Shown here one piece after another: positions 56,610 to 64,000 of a stretch of DNA of 64,000 nucleotides. This stretch comes from Cyprinodon diabolis. Taxonomy: Eukaryota > Chordata > Actinopteri > Cyprinodontiformes > Cyprinodontidae. The position numbers and the translations under genes are program-made. Within the stretch, counting starts at the first letter, position 1; every line of letters begins with the position of its first letter. The notes under the pieces were generated by a model. The model searched no databases. It saw nothing but the letters and a program-made list of their open reading frames with translations, and had not been told where the DNA came from. The DNA lies in assembly GCA_030533445.1 (NCBI GenBank), contig CM060068.1:29932510-29996509 (forward strand), given 5' to 3'.

Positions 56610-58090
56610 TCAGGAGCCACAGTTTTGCACAGCTGGCCCTGAGGAAGTCCCTGCTGCTGCTGCTGCTCCTACGCCGACATCTTCATCATGTTTTGGGTTC
56701 AGGGCAACAGTTGAAGAAGATTTCATCGACTTCCGGTCGGATTTCTTTTGAGCTACAAGAGAAAGATAAGTAAGAGATGACATATCATAAATGACCAGGA
56801 GATGTAAAGGAGAGAATAAAACAAAAACAAAAAATATCTTTTGCATCAATCGCACAGGTATGTTAAAAAAAAATGCTATATTAGGATTAACCAACTTCCA
56901 AAAGGTTCTTCCAAGGTTCATTTAATGGAAACATATATACCAAAGGTTAAATAATCAGTATGACCTGTTATTTTCTTACCTTTTGCACTACATGGTGTTT
57001 GGATGGGTTTTTCCTCTTGCTCGCCGTCAGCGACAGAGGCCCTGATCTTCCTCACCACGTAGGCGCAAGCTGAGAATGTAAGAGTCCAAAATTCTTTATT
57101 GATTTTTATTTCTCTTTCTTAATTTATTTATTTATTCAACGCTTTATTTAGACAGGAACATTTCTTGAGTTTTAGCGTCTCATTTACAAGAGAGGCCTTT
57201 TGCACAAAAGATAATAGTTAACAGCATAAAAAAAACCCAGTAATGGTACAGAATACATACATCATTCAGATAATTAAAAATATTTATTGGCAAAAAATAT
57301 ACACAATAAATATGACGGTAAAGCTTTAAATGATGATTTATTGAAATATGTTTCTTTTATTGTAGGTCTAGTGCAAATTTTTTTTAATGCAGTCTGATTG
57401 CATTTTTTAAAACACAAATCAAATCCCATGAGCAACAGGAAAACAATGTTCACCATTGTTCAAGATAACAGAAAAAGCTGAGTCATTCTATGTATATTTT
57501 AACAACAGATGGTTAAAAAACAAAAACAAACTGATAGCTATTTGTAAACAAGACATTATGATATAAAACAAATAAAATACAATTACAACACATCTATAAA
57601 CTAAAATTGAAAACTAAAATAAACCCAGACGACTCTTAAAATGAGCGAATGTTAAACTGAGAAGCAATAAGATAAGATCTAGGAGCTGGTAAAGCTAAGG
57701 AGCACTTCCTTGTTTTATTATCTGTACAGCTGAACCCTACACCTGAAGATTTGCTGACTTAATCTACGTTGCGCCAGATACAATAATATAAAAATAAAAT
57801 TAATTCTAGTATCTAAATAATATTTAAAAGGGTATAGATATATGTTTTTTAACAAGAAAAATATATATTTAAATAATTTCACTACCTTTATATTAAGTGT
57901 GGTCGTTATACAATTTTTAAACTTGAATAAATAAGCAGTTTTTACCTTTTACCAACAGTCACACCATTCGTCAGAGCTGCTATAGGTTGCAGTTTCGATA
58001 AACTTGTAAATCGCAGTTATCCGGCTTGTTTCCCTCTGTAAGGACAGCTGTTTTCTAATGTCGACTTCCTGTATCTCTGAGGATTAATAG
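56610..58090 (-). CDS. Unrecognised small three-exon transcription unit
   Basis: Putative exons: from about 58090 to 57953 (donor TTG/gtaaaa), 56980-57069 (acceptor ttctcag, donor AAAAG/gtaaga) and 56610-56752 (acceptor cttgtag). One frame stays open across both junctions: TSLSKLQPIAALTNGVTV, then ACAYVVRKIRASVADGE, then AQKKSDRKSMKSSSTVALN and an alanine/glycine-rich C-terminus ending QNCGS. The short hydrophobic stretch followed by basic residues could be a small membrane anchor. The frame has no ATG: a stop lies 18 nt before TSLSK, and the nearest ATG (in another frame) is followed at once by TGA. So it could start at CUG, have an unseen exon, or be noncoding. I do not recognise the product. 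Confidence 0.4.
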
Positions 58091-58104
58091 ATAGTTATAG
58101 AAGA

Positions 58105-58190
58105 ATTATGACCAATCACAGTCTGAGAGCAACACAGAGGCGGGGCTTGATCAATTGTGATTGGCTGAGCCGTTACGCAACGTAAAACAA
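58105..58190 (-). promoter_or_regulatory. CCAAT/GC-box promoter
   Basis: CCAAT at 58112-58116 on the plus strand, ATTGG (CCAAT on minus) at 58159-58163, a GC box (ggcgggg) near 58139 and a palindromic ttacgcaacgtaa at 58173-58185. Clustered CCAAT and GC boxes with this spacing are typical of a TATA-less promoter. They sit directly upstream of the three-exon unit on the minus strand, but the arrangement could act both ways. Confidence 0.55.
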
Positions 58191-58386
58191 AATAAACGTC
58201 ACTTAAAGAGATACGCTTGGAATACGGAGATACATAATCAGGATTGTTGACTTTATCGAAGTAAGTAAGCGATTACACAAGTATCCAGCTCTATTGATTA
58301 CTGATGTATCTCAATAATATAATATTACCATACATTTTTTTTATTACATTCTAAGTGTTTATTTTTGAAACTTTTGATGACTGTGA

Positions 58387-58520
58387 ACAGTGGCGGTTCT
58401 AGGCAGAGTTTACAAGCAGAGCAAGGGTGGGGCCAGTTTATTTATTTATTTTTTTTAATGGGGGGCTGAACAAAAGAAAGACAAACAAACAGAGCAAGAG
58501 CACCATTTTTTGTATTGAAT
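58387..58520. mobile_element. Possible hAT left end
   Basis: cagtggcggttctaggcaga followed by gagcaagggtggggcca is the usual left terminus of a fish hAT family. No matching right end was seen. Confidence 0.4.
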
Positions 58521-58839
58521 CACAAAGCCAATGATGCAAAATCCTCATCAAACAGATGAGAAAATTGATCCTTAGTACAACTGAAGCTTAGAGTTTGACA
58601 ACTTTTATTTTCATTTTGTATGCATGGTGTGTGTACAAAGTGACAATGCAAGCTTAAAACTTACTGCAATTTCTAAGGTTAAAGTAAATTCAAAGGGACA
58701 AAATATTAAAACTTGTCAAAGGGATGATTTAGTAAGATGCTCTTCTGTCAGCACATATGATAATTTATTTAAACTACAAAAACTGATCTAAAACATTACA
58801 AAAAATCTAGCTGCCTTTAATTTGAGGTGGTAATTATGA

Positions 58840-59094
58840 TAAAGGTTCCTTAAAGAAGACTTTATACAAAATTAAACCAGGTGAAACAAAAAGGTTTCCA
58901 CTTAAGGAGTTCCGGATAGAGCGTATTGGCAAATGTTTACATATATTTTTTTACAATTTTGTCATAATTACTGCTCTAAGTGGGTTGTACTTTCACCTAA
59001 AGGTAGTTTTACAGCCTCTTTACTCCAGTTAATCGATTACTGAATTAGTTGGCGATCATTTCTATAATAGATTAAACAATTGTTTCAACCATAC
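58840..59094. mobile_element. hAT MITE, partial
   Basis: ttaaagaagactttatacaa and aaaccaggtgaaac are shared with 40.55-40.6 kb. It ends with aatcgattactgaattagttgg and gtttcaaccata, similar to TAGGGCTGAAAC-type ends. Confidence 0.5.
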
Positions 59095-59229
59095 ATTAAT
59101 ATTTTTTTTTTCCTCAAATGTTTGCAGGCCCCAAAGTGCATTTGTAAAAATGTAATACCCAAAATCATTTTTATTTCATACTTGCTTAACTGCTACATTA
59201 AATTCACAACAAGTTGATTCATGTAATAA

Positions 59230-59812
59230 TTTATTTTTGAGCAATTATTGCAGTTCACAGACCTCTTATAGAATTGCAACAGCAAACATATGGGATGCAT
59301 GTTTTTTTTCTTCAACACAGTCCAGCCTGTTATTTAGAGACGAAGCACACAAAACACCACCACAGGTTCTCACATATTTGTAATATTCGATGTATACATA
59401 TAGACTTTAACTTAAAGGTTTAACACTTTCATACAGCTAAACACAAAAAGAAACCAGACTAATCTAATTTAACACATTTTTACAATAAAGAAAATACACG
59501 TGCAATCATCAGGGAGAAAAGATTTTAGCATTTAAAGGAAGGAATGATTTGAGCTGTGAAGGTGAAAAGAGGAAGGCCAGATGTATTCAGTGCACATTCT
59601 AGAGGATGATGTTGATCCTAAGATAATGCTGACATAACTTCCTCTGTTATCGTTTCATATTACCATTTTATGATATCAGTGCCGTAAACTCAAAGGTGAT
59701 TCAGTACTGTGCTCTTCTTCTCATTCAGCCACCACAGATAATTAGATATTTTTAATTACACCAGACTTCACGCAAACACTAAGGAAGCAGCAGGAGGAGA
59801 CAACAACACGTC
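59230..59812 (-). other. atp6ap2: atp6ap2 3' UTR
   Basis: Sequence after the stop codon at 59813. The first AATAAA on the minus strand lies at 59230-59235, giving a 3' UTR near 580 nt. The end point is inferred from this hexamer only. Confidence 0.4.
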
Positions 59813-62800
59813 TCAGTCCATTCTGATCTTCTGATTGGTCATCCTGTAGATGATGCTGTCATATCCTGGGTCCATATTCCAGAGGTTGTAAGAAACGGCG
59901 ATGACAGCGAGGGCCAGAGCGATCATCAGCCACAGCACGATGTTGAAAAACACAGCGTACTGAAAGTTGTACTTATAGGCCAGGTTGTAAGGGCCGTCAG
60001 GGTTACTCTGAAGGGGGGAAAAAAACAACCACACAAAACATATGTAAACATATCAAGTGAATTTGGTAATATGGCAGTTGCTAGGTACAGCCTCGTAATA
60101 AAAACATCTGTGGATAAGGCTTGTTTACTTTCTCAGTCAAAACCAGCACCTCCTTTATATGAACTTGGTCAGTGCTCCAGGCAATGACAAATTCATTATT
60201 AGATTAATAAATATAATATTTTCAGGGTTCCTACAGCATAAGGTAAGTTAAATTCAAGACTTTTTAATGTCACTTGAAATAAAAATTTAAGACCAAATTC
60301 ACAAGAAACACAAGAAAAACCTGCTTGCGACAACTTAACCCAAAAGTTTATTTTAACATAAACCACTGCACTAATGTTTCAAATTTTGAAAAGCTTCCCA
60401 TACAGGAAGAAAGCTAAAAACACAAAATGACAGATATATTTTAACAATTATTTCACTGAATTCACAAATTTTGTTTTAGCAGGAAACAAAACAAATCAGT
60501 TTTAAAGCCACAACATAACCAGTGCTAAGTCTTTTTGCAGCTATTTTTCATTGTATCGTTTTCTTAGTATGTTTGATTTGGTGATAAGTGGAGGCGTTGC
60601 AGAGACAAGGGTGGAATAAAACAAAGAAATGTCGGCTGTTTCTCGGTAACTCGATTTTGACGATTTGTGTTTCGCGCTTCGCACGTGCGATTCCACTGCT
60701 TTAATTCCCATCGTTCCGAGCTTGAAAGACTTCTTGCACAAAATACACTGTGCCTCATGCATGTTCCCTGGTACTGGTTTTAGATATGGAGAAAACTCTT
60801 GGCTGGAGCCAATTTTCATTACATTCACACTTGCTCATATTTTCCAGACAAAAAGTTAACGGCGCATCTCCCAAATGTCCCGGCTGTCAGCAGACAGCAA
60901 GAAGCCTCCCAGATCTCCAGATGCATTTGAGATATCAAAAAAGTACTCCAGAGTGTTGTTCAGCATGGGGGTGAGTAGAAAATGAAGGCTAATCATGTTT
61001 TGGATGTACTATTCCTTTAAGACCTTAGTTTTATTTTGAAGAATTCAATGCCTTTTAAGACTTTTTAAGGACCCGCGGGAACCTTGATTTTAAGACCATG
61101 TAGAAAGACCTTGTGTTTTAACAAAAAATAACTGCCCTTTAGATTAGTTTATCGGCAAAAAAAATCCAGAAATTTCAAGAAATTAGATTTTCTTGTATGC
61201 AGCTAAGGGATTTTTATTTAAAAAAAATAAGAGCATAAAGCAAACAATGCTACTAATGCACCACAATATTTCACTTTAAACTTTGGAGACAGTTTTTTTG
61301 CTTTGCATGTTTTTTGAAGTAAACTTTTTTTTTTTTTTTAAGTCTGATGTTATAAATTGTTCAGTGTTTTTTTCTTAATAAAAACAATATTTCTGCTGTC
61401 ACAAAACACATATGATAAAACGCTTTATTAGAAGTTTAAGTTTGGTTCCTTTCAGACTTACAATCTGCTTCGATTGCAGGATTGAACGAGATTTTCTGGT
61501 CAAAGGAGCTTCAAAGGTTTTCACAGTAACAACCTCCACCACAGCCCGGTTACCATAGAGCCGATACATGTCTTCTCCAAACTGTGATAAAAAAAGACAA
61601 TGATAACGCTGAAATAAATTTGAGATAATGCGATGGTTGTTTCAATACCTCAGATCTCCCTCTTACCTTCTGGAGCACAGTAGCAAGAATGGCTGTGGCA
61701 TCGCGGTACTGAGGAGAGTCTTTGCCGTAAAGGCGACTGAGCTCCTCCAAACCAGACAGCTCCAGAGAATACAGGTCAGGGGAGAAGTCCTTGGCCAAAT
61801 GTCTGTGCCTCTGGAGCTTTAAGAGGGGATAGTCTAAATCAAACCTGATGAACTAAAGTCATTACTAGGAGAGAAAGAGGGTCTGTGACATCTATGGTAA
61901 CTCACCAGAGCAGTGATATCATGCAGAACTTGAACCTCAGACAGGAAGAGCAAATCAGCCTGCAAAAGAAAACAAAAGGGAAAAATATACAGAAAACTCT
62001 TTTTCAAGTTCATATAACATTTTTGCGCAATCTGACAACATTCAACAAGGCAGATGAAATGACTTTGAATTTTAGGCACTAACTTCTGAATTTCTGCTCA
62101 GGGAGTTAAGAGGGAGAGAGGTCAGTACAGAGCCGTCCTGGGAGAGGCGAGCACGGATCTGCTGTAAGGTCACTGGGAGGTCTTCAAACACAGCATTAGC
62201 TTTACCAAGCATGTACAGACGCTGAAAAAGACGAAACAAGGATCAAAAATTATCATTTGAAAAATGCATATTTACATCTATTTGTTGTTAAGTTGTTTTT
62301 TTGTATTTTTTGTATTTTTTTGTATTTTTTTATTACCTCCTCACTTGGGGCTAGTTGTAGAACTACAGGGGTGTACTCGGAAAACAAAGAGTGGACCATC
62401 TCTGCAACGCTGTCCAGTGTGAAGGGTACTGGCTAGTAGAGGACAAGCCCAACAGCACAGTGAGTAAATGTATTCTCATTAGATGGTAGGCTTTGATCTG
62501 GTGAACTTACATTTTCCAGGGGATAAGAGGCTACAGCCTGAGGCAAAGAGAGGCTGTCGACTCCTCTAACCACCACTAACACATTAGCCCGGGGACGCTG
62601 GAACAATGGGCCAGCCTGGAGGCCAGGCCATAGCAGATCCTGCGGAAACAGAGCGTCACCATATTTGTTAGGCTACAGACATGTTATATCAACATATGTT
62701 TAACAACACATAGCCTAACCAATATTTTTTTCATTATAAATAAAGAGATACCTCTTGAACAGAGAAGCCCATGGTCAGAGCCACCACATCAGGGACTTTT

Positions 62801-62882
62801 TCTCCAGAAACTGGCCAGTCACCTTTCTGGAACGACACAAACTCTGGAGCTTGAAGGACTGTGAAGCTGTCACCACTGACAC
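59813..62882 (-). CDS. atp6ap2: ATP6AP2, (pro)renin receptor / V-ATPase accessory protein 2 (first exon beyond right edge)
   Basis: A single-pass membrane protein that helps assemble the vacuolar H+-ATPase and takes part in Wnt and prorenin signalling. Exons in coding order: 62752-62882, 62511-62639, 62337-62432, 62084-62221, 61906-61959, 61667-61810, 61462-61581, 59813-60007. They encode 334 residues in open phase. With a missing signal-peptide exon of about 16 residues this matches the family length of 350. Visible are [52 protein letters not shown], a furin-type site RKSR in the 61462 exon, one membrane helix ([17 protein letters not shown]) and the cytoplasmic tail ending MTNQKIRMD, a known retrieval signal. 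No break or missing motif was seen. Confidence 0.97.
60233..61086 (-). mobile_element. hAT-like element with zinc-finger frame in an atp6ap2 intron
   Basis: Ends CAGGGTTCC and (inverse) CAAGGTTCCC, then matching aagactttttaa words on both sides. The target duplication is not clear. The only frame kept is a zinc finger at its centre. It lies between atp6ap2 exons 59813-60007 and 61462-61581. Confidence 0.65.
60541..60828 (-). pseudogene. hAT-derived Cys2His2 (BED-like) zinc-finger frame
   Basis: A 95-codon frame with [20 protein letters not shown] then [10 protein letters not shown], giving Cys-x2-Cys and His-x5-His at BED-like spacing. No catalytic domain follows. It could be the first coding exon of a deleted transposase. 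Confidence 0.6.
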
Positions 62883-64000
62883 CTGGAGAACAGAGAGGGG
62901 CTTGTCAACCTAAGCAAAACCAGATTTCTTAAAAACAAGGTTTTCAGAAACTAATAAAGCTTACATCAATGTTAGTTGATACTTTGATCTCATTGCAAAA
63001 TACTACAAAGCTTTAAGTGAGATTTACTACTGTGTTAAGAATTGTTATCATGCTTTGTAAACGCTCTTTGCACAGATTTTAAGGTAAAATAAAATCAGAT
63101 AAAAAAGGGATACATCCGTAGCAGTTTGTCAGAAAACCATAACGTGTTGGAGACTCTCCATTTTTAGACAACAAAATAAAAATTTTGTAATTCATCACTG
63201 AATAAAGTCCTTCCAATGAACACAGCATCATGATCAGAAATGGGGTCTAAACTAATCGTTTTGCTCTTGCTTCAGGATTTCTACCCAGAAATTAAAATCT
63301 TTAACTTCTCCATATTTCCATGCTTGAACCAGGATTTGTAGGGCATTTTTTTGAGAAGTGAGAAGCTGCAGTGATGATGCCGTTTCAGAGACACGTGAAC
63401 AGATAACATGATTTCAGAGATATATAGGTTTCTTAAAAAATAAAAAGGAGGGTTAGGAAAATAGCACAGATTATTTACTTGTAATATTTAAGCAAAAAAA
63501 AAATAAAAATACAGAATTCAAATGAAAACTGACTTAATATTATGAATAAATACCATTTTCAATAACTGTTTTGCATTTACAATGCACTCTAATACAAATT
63601 TCAAGTCATGTTTTTGGCCAATTAAAGTATTTTTGTGTTTTTTATTAATTTTTTTATGCATTCTTAATTATTTCAGAAGTTCTCCATATACCTGAAGACC
63701 TGCATGCTAAAACAGGTTTACCGATTAGCTTTGCATGGAAATAACTCAGACAAAATTACACATGGGCTGAAATTATTCAAGTAGAGATAGACCAAATTTA
63801 TTTATTTATTTTTATAAGGCTGATATCAAACAGCTTAGTTTAATATATTATGTGGTGGTGATTTTTTCTTTCTAGGCAGAAATACCCATTTCTCTGTCCA
63901 TTGATATGATAAAAAAACACTCAATTATAAAAAAAAAAAGGTGACATAAGTCTCAGTTTATTTTATTTTATTTTTTTCAGATAAAATTTACTACCAATAA
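62883..64000. other. atp6ap2 intron 1, right edge of window
   Basis: AT-rich intronic sequence. No exon encoding a signal peptide in the required phase (one base left over) was found, so atp6ap2 exon 1 lies beyond the window. Confidence 0.6.

Noticed and set aside
56980..57069. PCNP as identity of the small unit, from VADGEQEEKP and synteny with SENP7
   Set aside because: The rest of the frame lacks the conserved PCNP core, so the match is probably coincidence.
1..64000. CRISPR array, bacterial operon or viral gene cluster
   Set aside because: No regularly spaced repeats with unique spacers, no ribosome-binding-site-led gene runs and no viral structural genes were seen; the repeats are microsatellites and transposons.

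Overview
The window is nuclear DNA from a teleost (ray-finned) fish. It has vertebrate genes with many short exons and canonical gt/ag introns, AT-rich introns, and dense families of fish repeats: Tc1/mariner, hAT MITEs, L2-like LINE tails and a tRNA-derived SINE. No bacterial operon, CRISPR array or phage is present. Three recognisable genes all lie on the minus strand. Nearly all of the open reading frames over 60 codons that are neither exons nor transposons are chance frames.

Layout from left to right. (1) 1-10.9 kb: 5' half of an interphotoreceptor matrix proteoglycan gene (best fit impg2), from the signal-peptide exon at 10856 leftwards, running off the left edge. (2) 10.9-13.6 kb: intergenic. 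(3) 13.66-51.05 kb: a complete SENP7 SUMO protease gene, with 22 coding exons plus a noncoding first exon. The assembled reading frame is 1,044 codons with every exon phase consistent and the His/Asp/Cys triad intact. (4) 51.1-56.6 kb: intergenic, holding an intact Tc1 transposon. (5) 56.6-58.1 kb: a small three-exon unit behind a convincing CCAAT/GC-box promoter, not recognised, with no in-frame AUG. (6) 59.8-64 kb: atp6ap2, all exons except the signal-peptide exon, which lies beyond the right edge.

The genes do not form a pathway. IMPG2 is photoreceptor extracellular matrix, SENP7 edits poly-SUMO chains in the nucleus, and ATP6AP2 assembles the V-ATPase in ER/Golgi/lysosome membranes. The IMPG2-SENP7 adjacency is known vertebrate synteny and supports calling these genes impg2 and senp7 rather than impg1 and senp6.

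The unusual content is the transposon load of the senp7 introns. There are two near-identical Tc1 elements with intact DD34E transposases, one 88 bp from a senp7 splice donor. There are several hAT MITEs with clear 8-bp target duplications and several nested insertions. Three non-autonomous elements keep a BED-type zinc-finger frame, and one keeps what looks like the first coding piece of a RecQ-like helicase. I did not find a convincing new multi-gene biological system.
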